Assembly (NCBI GenBank): GCA_029821515.1
Contig: JALGTD010000008.1
Coordinates: 1-15,397, forward strand
Origin: Candidatus Zipacnadia bacterium
GTDB taxonomy: Bacteria > Armatimonadota > Zipacnadia > Zipacnadales > Zipacnadaceae
DNA length: 15,397 nt
Reading direction: 5' to 3'
This document shows positions 7,031 to 14,686 of this stretch, one piece after another. The position numbers and the translations under genes were made by a program. Below the pieces are notes generated by a model. That model made no database searches. It was not told the origin of the DNA and was given only the letters and a program-made list of their open reading frames with translations. Numbering within the stretch: position 1 is the first letter of the stretch; the number at the start of each line of letters is the position of its first letter.

Positions 7031-7861
7031 TCAGGCACCCCGCACAGAGCTGGTCTCCACAGACAGGCGGCCGCAGCGCTGCTGAATTCGTCGGACATAA
7101 TCCCGGTCGTAAGACCCCAGTTTTCCGGCTTCGTCGTAGTGGGCCTGAGCCTGGTCAGGCTTGTCCATACGCTCCAGATGTTCGCCCAGCAGGTGGTGAT
7201 AAGCAGGATTGTCCGGGTCGATTTCCACTGTGCGTTCGAACATTGGCAGGGCCTCGTCGTACAATTTCTGGCGGACATAGACGCTGGCCAGCCGCAGGTG
7301 GTAGAAGTCATCGCAAGGCGAACACTGCACCGCTGCACTATACTCGTCAGCAGCCGATGACCAGTCGTGCTGGTAGAAGTAGACCTCGCCGAGCTTATAG
7401 TGATAAAAGCCGTCGTCAGGCGCCAATTCTACTGCTTTGCACAGTGACTCCTGAGCCAGATCAGTCTTGCCCAAATTGAGGTAGAGCCACGCTAAGCGAT
7501 AGTGATAGTAGGCGCGCTCAGGCTCACAGTCAACGGCCTGCTTCAGGGCCAGACGCGCCGCTCTAAAGCGACCCTTGTGCAGCAGAAAATCACCGAGACT
7601 CAGATAGGAGCTACCATTTTGCGGCGCTACCTTTCGCGCCTGCCGGTATGCCTTCAGAGCTTGCTGGTCCTGGCCGTTGGCCAGATATGCATCGCCGAGG
7701 CGAACATAAGCCTCAGCGTTTCGTCCGTCGAGGTCAGTTGCCTGCTTATACTGCTCGATGGCCTCCGCAAAGCGCTCCCGCTCAGCGAGGTGGTCCCCCA
7801 CTGCTAAGTGGACCTTTGCCTGGCTCCTGGACGATTTACTCTTCCGCTTGCTTCGGCTCAT
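7031..7861 (-). CDS. Tetratricopeptide repeat protein (seven TPRs)
   Basis: After a short, very basic N-terminus (MSRSKRKSKSSRSQAK) the 276-aa protein is built of about seven consecutive 34-residue TPR units. Examples are EAYVRLGDAYLANGQDQQALKAY, YYHYRLAWLYLNLGKTDLAQ, FYHYKLGEVYFYQHDWSSAA and AYHHLLGEHLERMDKPDQAQ, mostly with canonical Gly8, Ala20 and Pro32 positions. TPR superhelices bind partner proteins; nothing here shows which. There is no signal peptide or membrane segment, and the basic tail could contact RNA or acidic partners. The start chosen is ATG 7861; a TTG at 7921 would extend it by 20 residues into the end of dtd. It lies 40 nt after dtd. No enzymatic domain is fused. Confidence 0.85.
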   Translation of the reverse strand: MSRSKRKSKSSRSQAKVHLAVGDHLAERERFAEAIEQYKQATDLDGRNAEAYVRLGDAYLANGQDQQALKAYRQARKVAPQNGSSYLSLGDFLLHKGRFRAARLALKQAVDCEPERAYYHYRLAWLYLNLGKTDLAQESLCKAVELAPDDGFYHYKLGEVYFYQHDWSSAADEYSAAVQCSPCDDFYHLRLASVYVRQKLYDEALPMFERTVEIDPDNPAYHHLLGEHLERMDKPDQAQAHYDEAGKLGSYDRDYVRRIQQRCGRLSVETSSVRGA

Positions 7862-7901
7862 GGCACACCACACCCGCGCGGTCGCAGCAATCTCCCTTCT
7901 G

Positions 7902-8348
7902 CTAAACTGACTCAGTGTCAATAATCAATGTAACCGGTCCATCGTTGACGATATTAACCTGCATTGACGCGCCGAATTCGCCCTGGGCGATCTCCACACC
8001 CTGGCCGCCGAGCGCCTCCACAAACTGGTCAAAGAGCTGCTGAGCTACCTCCGGCCGGGCAGCAGATGTGAAGCTGGGTCGCCGACCACGGCTGACATCG
8101 CCGTACAGGGTGAAGTTCGGCACCACCAGTATTTTACCTTTCACCTGCCCCACCGACAAGTTCATCTTCCCCTCACTATCATTGAATATACGCAACCTCG
8201 CAATCTTGCGAGCCATCCAGTCCAGATCGTCGAGCCCATCTGTTTCAGTAAAGCCAACCAGAGCGACAATGCCCTGCTCAACTCGACCAGTTGCCTGCTG
8301 CTCTACGGTGACCTCAGCTTCTTTTACGCGCTGAATCACTGCACGCAT
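7902..8348 (-). CDS. dtd: D-aminoacyl-tRNA deacylase
   Basis: DTD hydrolyses D-amino acids (and glycine mischarged on tRNA-Ala) from tRNA as a homodimer, a chiral proofreading step in translation. The 148-aa chain is full length and collinear with the family: MRAVIQRVKEAEVTV, GIVALVGFTETD, LRIFNDSEGKMNLSV, LYGDVSRGRRPSFTSAARPE, and the Gly-cisPro motif NDGPVT at about 136-141. The family's SQFT active-site motif (77-80) reads PNFT here, with the other landmarks intact. ATG 8348 is preceded by a perfect AGGAGG at 6-nt spacing; the GTG at 8351 lies too close. It follows the lipoprotein gene by 15 nt. Confidence 0.95.
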   Translation of the reverse strand: MRAVIQRVKEAEVTVEQQATGRVEQGIVALVGFTETDGLDDLDWMARKIARLRIFNDSEGKMNLSVGQVKGKILVVPNFTLYGDVSRGRRPSFTSAARPEVAQQLFDQFVEALGGQGVEIAQGEFGASMQVNIVNDGPVTLIIDTESV

Positions 8349-8363
8349 CACTAACCTCCTGAA

Positions 8364-9620
8364 CTAAAGCAGCCGATGGGGGGTAATCTGCCAGTCGACT
8401 ATATCCACCGCAGCTCGTTGCTGCTCAGTGGCAGGCCCCACCAGGGTGCTGTCGTCTGACTCTTCGGGCGGGAAGGCATCATCATTGCTTATTGGAAAGA
8501 ACTCATTAGGGTTGAAGGTGCGGATGGCGTCATTGCCCCACGGCCCCAGACCATCATAGGTATGCTCATTGGGATCAGTAATATTAGGATCGAAAATTAG
8601 TTCGGTTGTGGTAATAAAATTTATGTCGAGGCTATTCACATTTACGCCGAGGTTGGCCAGGTCAACCGTGGCCCGCAGTGTGTTGGAGCCGTTGGGAAGA
8701 ACGTACTCAAACGGTGGGCCGATCGGCGTACCCGTCGTCGCTACCTCCAGGCCGACCTGGGCTTGAGCACCTATCGTCACATCACCAGTCACAAAATCCA
8801 CTCCCGCAATAGGCGGGTCGGCGGTTGACTGTGAGGAGTTGGCAGTTACTGTTGCGGTGTCAGTGGTGACCTGCCCGGTGCTAGCGCTCTTAAAGGCTAC
8901 ATCTACATCAGCGACGGCCGGAGCTATCTCAATCACTTGAGTGCCCGCCGTCCCCGCCGAGACGGTCAGGGTAAGGCCCAACTCATCCAGGGAATCCGAC
9001 TGCAGCGGCACGCCGCCATTGAGCGTGTTAATCTGGGCCTGCTCGGCGGCATCAAGTGGCCGCCCGCCATCGGCTGCTGGAGTGAAACTGACTGATCCAG
9101 CAACTGTGCTGCCAGCCGCATCGGTTTCCAACTCCAGCATGCCGGCATTCTGGTCAGAATCATTGGTTACTGCTGATATTGCGCCGGTGCCAGTGAGCGT
9201 GACTGCCCCCAACGTGATGGCGGAGACCGTAATAGTGTATTCGCCGGCGTCGCCGCCGGTAACATCCCCGAGCACATCCAGAAAACCGCCAGAGAATAGG
9301 CGGGGCACTACGTTCAGGTCGGCGCGATACAGTTGATATGCGCCAGCGTGATACTCCAGGAAATGGGTGATCGAGCCGGTACCCCAGCCATTGCCCCAGT
9401 ATGGACCGGCGGCCACCGGCACGGGAAAATCTGCGCCTTCGTCATCGTCGGCGTCAAAGGCCACGTAATAATAGAACGAATCATTGACCGGCCCAGCCAT
9501 CTCCCAGACAATCTCAAGCACTACCTCCGGAATCACTCCAGGGCCACTGCCACGGGCACATCCCCCTAACACTGAGCCCACTGTCAGAGCACTAACCATA
9601 AGTAAGATTCGGCACCTCAC
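8364..9620 (-). CDS. Lipoprotein of unknown function, acidic and nearly lysine-free
   Basis: The N-terminus is a clear lipoprotein signal: basic MRCR, a hydrophobic core, then the lipobox VLGG-C with the lipidated Cys at about 21, so the protein is exported and anchored. The body (418 aa in total) is rich in Asp, Thr, Ala, Gly and Val, with alternating short hydrophobic stretches suggesting a beta-rich fold. I count a single lysine, and only Cys3 and Cys21. Near the start is NDSFYYYVAFDADDDEGADF followed by GPYWGNGWGTGSITHFLEYH. The C-terminal third has LDINFITTTELIFDPN and DGLGPWGND. I recognise no named domain. The GTG start overlaps the PHP stop (GTGA), with GAGG 7 nt upstream, so the two are translationally coupled. 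Confidence 0.8.
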   Translation of the reverse strand: MRCRILLMVSALTVGSVLGGCARGSGPGVIPEVVLEIVWEMAGPVNDSFYYYVAFDADDDEGADFPVPVAAGPYWGNGWGTGSITHFLEYHAGAYQLYRADLNVVPRLFSGGFLDVLGDVTGGDAGEYTITVSAITLGAVTLTGTGAISAVTNDSDQNAGMLELETDAAGSTVAGSVSFTPAADGGRPLDAAEQAQINTLNGGVPLQSDSLDELGLTLTVSAGTAGTQVIEIAPAVADVDVAFKSASTGQVTTDTATVTANSSQSTADPPIAGVDFVTGDVTIGAQAQVGLEVATTGTPIGPPFEYVLPNGSNTLRATVDLANLGVNVNSLDINFITTTELIFDPNITDPNEHTYDGLGPWGNDAIRTFNPNEFFPISNDDAFPPEESDDSTLVGPATEQQRAAVDIVDWQITPHRLL

Positions 9621-10294
9621 GACTGCACCTCACGACGGCTCAGGCCGCGCCGCAGCAGTTCCTGGGGATTATCCTCCAGTACTTCCTGAATCCGGCTTTC
9701 GGGGACACCCGCACCCAAAGCAATCTGGCGGGCAAGTTCTTCGGTCAGGTAATCTCCAGGGGCATGCCCATCACTATTCACTACCAGGCGCGCACCCGCA
9801 CCCAAAGCACGCTTGACCACCAGACCGTTAGTCAGGCAGTGCCCCTGGCGGTGAGTCACCTCAATGAAGACATCATTTTCCTCAGCCAGATAAGCCTCCT
9901 CTTCGGCGAGTAGTCCGGGATGGGCAAGTATATCCACCTGCGGGCAGCTAACCGCCGCCAGATTAGTACCCGGCTCGACGGGCTCGACGATTGTCTCGCC
10001 GTGAACTATGACCAGTTCAGCACCGAGGTGGCGGGCGCGGGCAGCCAACTGGGCTATCGCCGAGGCCGGAGCATGGGTTATTTCCACTGCGACCAGACAA
10101 GTGAAATCCCAGCGCTCGGCGGCCAGCATAGCGTCGCCGCGCGTTTCCTCGATGGTCCGCTGCATCGTCCCGCTCGCGACATGATCAGTTATGGCCATAG
10201 CCGTGTAGCCATTGTGGATGCACCGGCGGATAAGTTCCATCGGCGTCAGAACACCGTCGCTGAGAAATGTATGTGTGTGGAAATCGTACAGCAT
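9617..10294 (-). CDS. PHP-domain phosphoesterase (histidinol-phosphatase-like)
   Basis: A stand-alone PHP domain of 225 aa, a metal-dependent (usually trinuclear) phosphoesterase fold. Conserved ligands occur in order: DFHTHTFLSDG (H6, H8, D13), AITDH (D37, H38), VAVEITH (E71), VIVHGE (H98), DILAHPG (H125), IEVTHRQGH (H148) and VVNSDGH (D175, H177). Such proteins include histidinol phosphatases and nucleotide or oligonucleotide phosphoesterases; the sequence does not tell which, and no his genes are nearby. The start ATG has AAAGG 8 nt upstream. Its own promoter is visible at 10335-10363. It overlaps the lipoprotein gene by 4 nt. Confidence 0.92.
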   Translation of the reverse strand: MLYDFHTHTFLSDGVLTPMELIRRCIHNGYTAMAITDHVASGTMQRTIEETRGDAMLAAERWDFTCLVAVEITHAPASAIAQLAARARHLGAELVIVHGETIVEPVEPGTNLAAVSCPQVDILAHPGLLAEEEAYLAEENDVFIEVTHRQGHCLTNGLVVKRALGAGARLVVNSDGHAPGDYLTEELARQIALGAGVPESRIQEVLEDNPQELLRRGLSRREVQS

Positions 10295-10334
10295 TTCAGT
10301 TGCCTTTCAATATGTCAGATCGCACATCCGTCTG

Positions 10335-10363
10335 ATAATAGCTAAACAACGCACAATCGGCAA
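10335..10363 (-). promoter_or_regulatory. Sigma-70-like promoter for the PHP-lipoprotein-dtd unit
   Basis: On the minus strand, TTGCCG (10363-10358), a 17-nt spacer and TATTAT (10340-10335, five of six matches) lie 41 nt upstream of the PHP start. The predicted leader is about 34 nt. Confidence 0.5.
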
Positions 10364-10410
10364 CAAATACTCGCTACAGCATCCCGGCTGGCCATCTGCT
10401 GGCCCGTCAG

Positions 10411-11778
10411 TTAGTCACCTCGCAACAGCCAGGGCACCACCCGCTGGCTGAGCTGTAATCTGTAGCCGGCATTCTTCAGCAGTGGACCAGCATCCATAAC
10501 TGCAAGCCGACCATTTTCAAACTCCAAATATCCAGCCGCCAGGTAGGAGCGGCTACCCACCGTAATCAACGGCTCTATACTTCGGCCCCTCACCCGCACT
10601 CCGCCAGGGATGTCACCCAACTGCTCAATCGGCCCGCCGGTTGCCTGGGCACTACCCCCCGGGCGGCCCAATGAGCACACGGCTCCAAAGTAAGTGAGCA
10701 ACTCGCTCAAGTAAACCAGCCGTATCTGCCGATCTGTATGGGCGTGAGCAAGCACCAGCAGAGATCCCCCAGCCGCCACGTATTGATAGACAGCGGCCTG
10801 CTCAGGCACGCTGTATTGCCGCCAGGTGCCGAGCACGACCAACTCCGGCCAGCTATACAGGGCCTCGACCAGCGGATCATCCCGACCCGCCACTGCCAGC
10901 GCTCTGATGGGCAGACCGCTCTCCTGCAATGCCTGCACCACCACTGCCGTGATCTGGGGCCACTGGTCTTTGGTAGCCTGACAGTCGTAAAGAATGGCGC
11001 CCGCGAAATCACGGCTCTCGCGGGGCAAGTCCGTCCTGCCCGCAGGGATCTCGAGGCCAGCCTCAGCCGGGCCAGGCACCTGCACCGCCGGGGCATATGA
11101 GGCCAGTTCCGGCAGTTTATCAGACCAGCGAATGCAACGAGCCAGTAGCTCCAGACCGGGTCTGCCGGCATCCCCGTCTGCGCCGGCCAGTACCAGAGAG
11201 GCAGGCAGGAGAATTACTCCCCCCTGGCCGTAGACTGTTCCGGTACAGACCAGATTCTCACCCTGGCGAGCGATAGGTACCGTTACCTGGCCCGCGATTG
11301 TCATGCGCAGCGAACCGACATCCGGCATATCAAGCTCGGACGCCACGGGCGTTGCATAAAACTCCACGGGCTTCAGGCTGCTTGATACAGGGATAATCTC
11401 AATACCGAACGGATTGACGAAGCTGTTAGCCTGCTCAATATGGCGGCGGGACCGACCGATGATCAATATCAGTCCCCCACCCTCCTTGACGAACTGGCGA
11501 AGCACTTGCTGTCGCTGCGGATCGCGAATGCTGTCATTGTCGGTTACTATACGGGTCGGCGGCAGGGCGGGCAACTGCCCGGCAACAGACTCAACGGCGT
11601 GCATGCCCCGACTTTCCAGCACGCTGACCAGCTCGGCGCTGACAACCGCCAATCTCCCTGCCGAGGGTAGGTCTATTAACACAGTCTCTGCATCCTGGGC
11701 CAGGCTGGGCACCGCTGCGACCATGATTACGACCGCGGCAGCAGCCCTCACCAGATGAATTCTATTCACCGTACTCAT
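10411..11778 (-). CDS. Secreted protein with two Rossmann/GATase1-like segments
   Basis: The N-terminus is a Sec signal peptide (basic NRIHLVR, hydrophobic core, probable cleavage after VPSLA at about residue 27). Two parts of the 455-aa protein share a layout seen in DUF4350/ThuA-like class I glutamine-amidotransferase folds. Segment 1 has TRIVTDNDSI, then LRQFVKEGGGLILIIGRS. Segment 2 has ELVVLGTWRQYSVPEQAAVYQYVAAGGSLLVLAHAHTD. In each, a helix and the GGG/AGGSLL turn lead into a buried strand. I see no Cys-His-Glu catalytic triad, so it is likely a binding or structural domain; function unknown. ATG 11778 has GGAG 8 nt upstream, while a GTG at 11787 has none at useful spacing. Confidence 0.8.
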   Translation of the reverse strand: MSTVNRIHLVRAAAAVVIMVAAVPSLAQDAETVLIDLPSAGRLAVVSAELVSVLESRGMHAVESVAGQLPALPPTRIVTDNDSIRDPQRQQVLRQFVKEGGGLILIIGRSRRHIEQANSFVNPFGIEIIPVSSSLKPVEFYATPVASELDMPDVGSLRMTIAGQVTVPIARQGENLVCTGTVYGQGGVILLPASLVLAGADGDAGRPGLELLARCIRWSDKLPELASYAPAVQVPGPAEAGLEIPAGRTDLPRESRDFAGAILYDCQATKDQWPQITAVVVQALQESGLPIRALAVAGRDDPLVEALYSWPELVVLGTWRQYSVPEQAAVYQYVAAGGSLLVLAHAHTDRQIRLVYLSELLTYFGAVCSLGRPGGSAQATGGPIEQLGDIPGGVRVRGRSIEPLITVGSRSYLAAGYLEFENGRLAVMDAGPLLKNAGYRLQLSQRVVPWLLRGD

Positions 11779-11909
11779 TCTTATCACTCCGCCCGCTACA
11801 GATCGGCCAAATCATCGCCATCTCTGTCTACTATCTTCACCAAAACCTGTCACATTCCTCCCACTTGACTCTTATTGACAGGTACATCCTACGACGGCAG
11901 GCTACATTT

Positions 11910-12029
11910 ATGGACCGCTCACCGGCACCAGATGAGCCTGCAGTAATTTGGCTTATTGGCCTGGAGAACAACTGCCACGGGGAACCGTGCTATCTAATGG
12001 ACGGCGAGGCCATCATTGCCGAAGAGTAA
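11910..12029 (+). CDS. Possible small ORF, 39 aa, unknown
   Basis: In the 250-nt gap between feoB and the secreted-protein gene, the plus strand has an ATG-to-TAA frame of 39 codons: it starts MDRSPAPDEPAVIWLIGLE and continues NNCHGEPCYLMDGEAIIAEE. The frame stays open upstream to at least 11820, and a TTG at 11865 would make it 54 aa. The ribosome site is weak (AGG 9 nt upstream). The mixture of residues, two Cys and an acidic tail look protein-like, but the length is too short to be sure. It is convergent with feoB, whose stop is 8 nt away. I know no family for it. Confidence 0.3.
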   Translation: MDRSPAPDEPAVIWLIGLENNCHGEPCYLMDGEAIIAEE

Positions 12030-12036
12030 GCGGGGG

Positions 12037-13749
12037 CTAAAGTATGAGATTGAGCAGTCCGCCGACACCGAGGGCGACCACGACCATAAGTGCCGCAGCC
12101 TTGGCCATATCACGAGCTCCAAATTCACGCAGCAGAACGACGAAGGTTGCTACACAGGGGAAGTATACTGCCAGCATTACGCAGGCAATAATAAGCTGCT
12201 TCAGACTCAGTCCCAGCGGGGCGAGCATTCCCACGGCGACGTCTTTGCGCAGGAAGCCAATAAGTAGGGCGGCAACGGCGTCAGCGGGCAAGCCCCAGAG
12301 TCGGATGATAATCGGGGCAAAGAGCTGGCCCAGAAACTGGATAATGTGAAGCGCATAGAGGATATTCACTACGAATACACCCAGCAATACGAACGGCACT
12401 GCCTCGGTGATGAACTGGCGGGTGCGCAGCCAGACCTTCTGCCCGACAGCCCGGAAGTAGGGCACCCGGTAGGGGGGGATCTCAATGAAGATTTCGGGGG
12501 ATTCACCCGGCAGAGCATGCTTGAATATCAGCGCCAGTACCACCCACAGCACAGCTAGCGTGCCAAACACTGCAAACAGACCAAGTGTGGGATTATCGGA
12601 CTGGCCCATCAGCCCGACTATCATCGCGGTCTGGGCCATACACGGTACACAGATCGCCATCAGCGTAGCAGCGATGAAGCGCTGTCGCCGGGTTTCAAGA
12701 ATCCTCGTGCTGAGCGCACCGGGCACGTTGCAACCCAACCCCAGCGCCATTGGAATGATCGTTAGCCCATGGAGCCCCAGCCGGTGGAATATCGTGTCCA
12801 CAAGTACCCCTAGCCGAGGCAGGTATCCGACGTCCTCCAGAATACTTAGCACCAGGTAAAAGGCGAATACGTATGGCAGAACCGCCGCGAGCGGGACGTA
12901 CAAGCCAGTGGTAAGCAGGCCCATTGACTCGAAAAACTCTATCTTGCCTCCGATGAGAGAGCCGATGAGTAGCGTATGCCAGAAGCCTCCGGAGCCCAGC
13001 ACTCCCGACAAACCCATCATCAGCGGCGCCCACACACCGTCGAAAAAGGGATCGAACACATAACCAATAAGTCCTTCCCCGACCAACCTGATGACTGCAA
13101 AGCTCAGAAAAGCAACGATGATGGCGAGCGGGATGCCCGTCTCAGGCTTGAGCGAGAGGTCGGCGAGGTGCTCCAGGAAAGTGTGGTGGCGGTGGGTGAC
13201 GGTCTGCACCTCTTCGACTATGCCACCCAGCACGCTCCAGCGCTGCTCTTCGTCAAACTGGATGCTGCCAGTAGTCGCTTCCTCAAGCCGGGCCACAAGC
13301 TGGCTGATGCCCTCCCCGCTGGGAGCGACCGTGGGCACCACCGGCACGCCCAGGCGCTTCTCTAACTTGGCGAGGTCAATCTGAATGCCCTTGTGCTCTG
13401 CACAGTCCCACATATTCAATGCGACAATGACCGGCTTGCCGGAATTGAGCAGTTGCAGAGTGAGGTTGAGATTGCGCTCGAGGTTGGTGGCATCAACGAC
13501 GTTGATGATGACATCGCCCTCTGCCATCATATCGGTGGCCACTTGCTCAGCGGGGGTGGTCGGACCCAGCGTATATGTTCCGGGAACATCAATCACCTCC
13601 GCGCGAGTGCTATCCAGCTTCATCCGGCCCTTGGTAAACTCTACTGTTGTACCGGGGTAGTTAGAGACAATCACGTTGGCACCGGTGAGCCGCGAAAAGA
13701 CGACGCTCTTACCGACGTTGGGATTGCCCATCAGCAGGATCCGCTTCAC
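12037..13749 (-). CDS. feoB: Ferrous iron transporter FeoB
   Basis: FeoB imports Fe(II) through the inner membrane, coupled to its N-terminal G domain. The G motifs are clear: GNPNVGKS (8-15), switch I NYPGTT (30-35), DVPGTY (54-59) and NMWD (112-115), with a G5-like SGEG near 144. The helical NFeoB region follows to about 200. The membrane part has the two Gate regions: GLGCNVPGALSTR (about 337-349) with CVPCMAQT (367-374), and IGFLRKDVAVGML (about 497-509) with YFPCVATF (529-536). At 570 aa it is compact compared with typical FeoB (about 650-780), with short loops and no C-terminal extension, but no family element I know is missing. The GTG start overlaps the feoA stop (GTGA), implying coupling. 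Confidence 0.97.
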   Translation of the reverse strand: MKRILLMGNPNVGKSVVFSRLTGANVIVSNYPGTTVEFTKGRMKLDSTRAEVIDVPGTYTLGPTTPAEQVATDMMAEGDVIINVVDATNLERNLNLTLQLLNSGKPVIVALNMWDCAEHKGIQIDLAKLEKRLGVPVVPTVAPSGEGISQLVARLEEATTGSIQFDEEQRWSVLGGIVEEVQTVTHRHHTFLEHLADLSLKPETGIPLAIIVAFLSFAVIRLVGEGLIGYVFDPFFDGVWAPLMMGLSGVLGSGGFWHTLLIGSLIGGKIEFFESMGLLTTGLYVPLAAVLPYVFAFYLVLSILEDVGYLPRLGVLVDTIFHRLGLHGLTIIPMALGLGCNVPGALSTRILETRRQRFIAATLMAICVPCMAQTAMIVGLMGQSDNPTLGLFAVFGTLAVLWVVLALIFKHALPGESPEIFIEIPPYRVPYFRAVGQKVWLRTRQFITEAVPFVLLGVFVVNILYALHIIQFLGQLFAPIIIRLWGLPADAVAALLIGFLRKDVAVGMLAPLGLSLKQLIIACVMLAVYFPCVATFVVLLREFGARDMAKAAALMVVVALGVGGLLNLIL

Positions 13750-13979
13750 CCGGGTACCTCGACCATAACGCGGCGGGCCAGGCCAAAGCCCAGGGCCACC
13801 TCGGTATTGCCCACTTGAACACTGACCGGGCCGCGGAAGGGCTGGCTGCTTGTTTTGGTGATCGCCGCCCCCCTATAGAGGCCCATCGCTGCCAGCCGCC
13901 GCATCATACCGCGGCCGCCTTCCAGCGATATTACTATACCGGTTTGACCCGATGCCAATTCTGCTAATGATACAATCAC
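13746..13979 (-). CDS. feoA: Ferrous iron transport protein FeoA
   Basis: FeoA is the small cytosolic SH3-like partner of FeoB in Fe(II) uptake. The 77-aa sequence has the family pattern: LAELASGQTGIVISLEGG, then RRLAAMGLYRGAAITKTSSQPFRGPVSVQVGNTEVALGFGLARRVMV. The R-LAAMG-RG core and a C-terminal strand after LG-GLARR are diagnostic. The start is GTG 13979. It sits 52 nt after fur and overlaps feoB by 4 nt. Confidence 0.95.
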   Translation of the reverse strand: MIVSLAELASGQTGIVISLEGGRGMMRRLAAMGLYRGAAITKTSSQPFRGPVSVQVGNTEVALGFGLARRVMVEVPG

Positions 13980-14031
13980 TGTGAATCGTGGTCCTTAATC
14001 AAACAATTGCAAGCTATGATTTATGAAGCTG

Positions 14032-14496
14032 CTAGCTGGCGGACAAGTGTTGGCTATCGATCTCCTTTTGACACTCTCGACACAGGCCCGTGATCTCCAA
14101 GCCGTGCTGATGGTGGTGGAAGTTATGTTCCCGGCAAACACCAATGATAGCGCCTTCGATGGCCGGGCATACGAACTCAATCACCTTGCCACAGCGCTGG
14201 CAGATGAGATGCTCGTGGTGAGCAGGGTCACTAACTACCTCGTAGTGGCTGTGATCGTAGCCGTGCTCGACCTCGCGCAGAATGCCCAGCTCAACAAGCG
14301 CGGGAATCAGCCGGTATATTGTTGCCCGCGATGCCTCTTCCTGTGTTTGGTCAATAGCTGTAACCAGATCATCCGCGCCAAAATGACCGGGTATTGTCAG
14401 TATCTGGCGGACGATTGCCCGCCGCTGCGGGGTCATGCGCAGTTCGGAATGCTGCAGCAAATCCATAACTTCAGCTTCTAACTCTTCGCGATTCAT
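14032..14496 (-). CDS. fur: Fur-family iron-responsive repressor
   Basis: A Fur-superfamily metalloregulator. The winged helix carries MTPQRRAIVRQIL (about 21-33) and the recognition helix SRATIYRLIPALVELGIL (56-73). The dimerisation half has the HHEHL sensing motif (93-97), zinc CxxC pairs CQRC (99-102) and CREC (139-142), and a His-rich stretch at 127-131. The neighbouring feoAB in the same operon makes an iron-sensing Fur most likely; Zur or PerR are less likely. I chose ATG 14496 (154 aa) because GGTGAT lies just upstream; in-frame alternatives are ATG 14502, GTG 14505 and TTG 14508. Its promoter and two 7-1-7 palindromes lie immediately upstream, consistent with autoregulation. Confidence 0.92.
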   Translation of the reverse strand: MNREELEAEVMDLLQHSELRMTPQRRAIVRQILTIPGHFGADDLVTAIDQTQEEASRATIYRLIPALVELGILREVEHGYDHSHYEVVSDPAHHEHLICQRCGKVIEFVCPAIEGAIIGVCREHNFHHHQHGLEITGLCRECQKEIDSQHLSAS

Positions 14497-14509
14497 AGTC
14501 ATCACCAAC

Positions 14510-14524
14510 TGAGACTCAGTCTCA
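14510..14524. promoter_or_regulatory. Fur-type 7-1-7 inverted repeat in the fur 5' leader
   Basis: TGAGACT-C-AGTCTCA is a perfect 7-1-7 dyad directly upstream of the fur start region, about +4 to +18 relative to the predicted start point. It resembles Fur boxes of the TGAGAAT-N-ATTCTCA type. Binding here would block fur-feoAB transcription. Confidence 0.6.
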
Positions 14525-14534
14525 TTTAGTATTT

Positions 14535-14563
14535 AGTATATTCAATATACCAACAATTGTCAA
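14535..14563 (-). promoter_or_regulatory. Sigma-70 promoter for fur-feoA-feoB
   Basis: On the minus strand, a perfect TTGACA (14563-14558), a 17-nt spacer and TATACT (14540-14535) form a near-consensus promoter. The start point would be near 14528, and the leader about 30 nt. Confidence 0.8.
14536..14550. promoter_or_regulatory. Second 7-1-7 inverted repeat, overlapping the fur -10 and spacer
   Basis: GTATATT-C-AATATAC is another perfect 7-1-7 dyad, centred 26 bp from the one at 14510-14524. It covers most of the -10 hexamer and part of the spacer. It is AT-rich like PerR and Bacillus Fur boxes and is placed for direct repression. Confidence 0.55.
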
Positions 14564-14611
14564 GGCCGTAGGCAAAAATAGCGCTTGGGGCTCAGACAAA
14601 GTGCTAAGACC

Positions 14612-14640
14612 TTGACGAAATCGCCATTTTCGAATACGCT
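14612..14640 (+). promoter_or_regulatory. Possible argB promoter
   Basis: TTGACG (14612-14617) and a 17-nt spacer lead to TACGCT (14635-14640), a weak -10; TATACA at 14644-14649 is the other candidate. The first 18-19 nt nearly match the gyrB promoter element, which is the main reason to list it. Confidence 0.35.
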
Positions 14641-14686
14641 GTCTATACATACTTGATACCGCAACCACAATCCCAGGAGATAACCA

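Noticed and set aside
11796..11840. Minus-strand 14-codon peptide VKIVDRDGDDLADL resembling a calcium-binding (dockerin-like) loop
   Set aside because: Too short, with a stop just upstream in frame and no second motif; could be a chance or decayed remnant.
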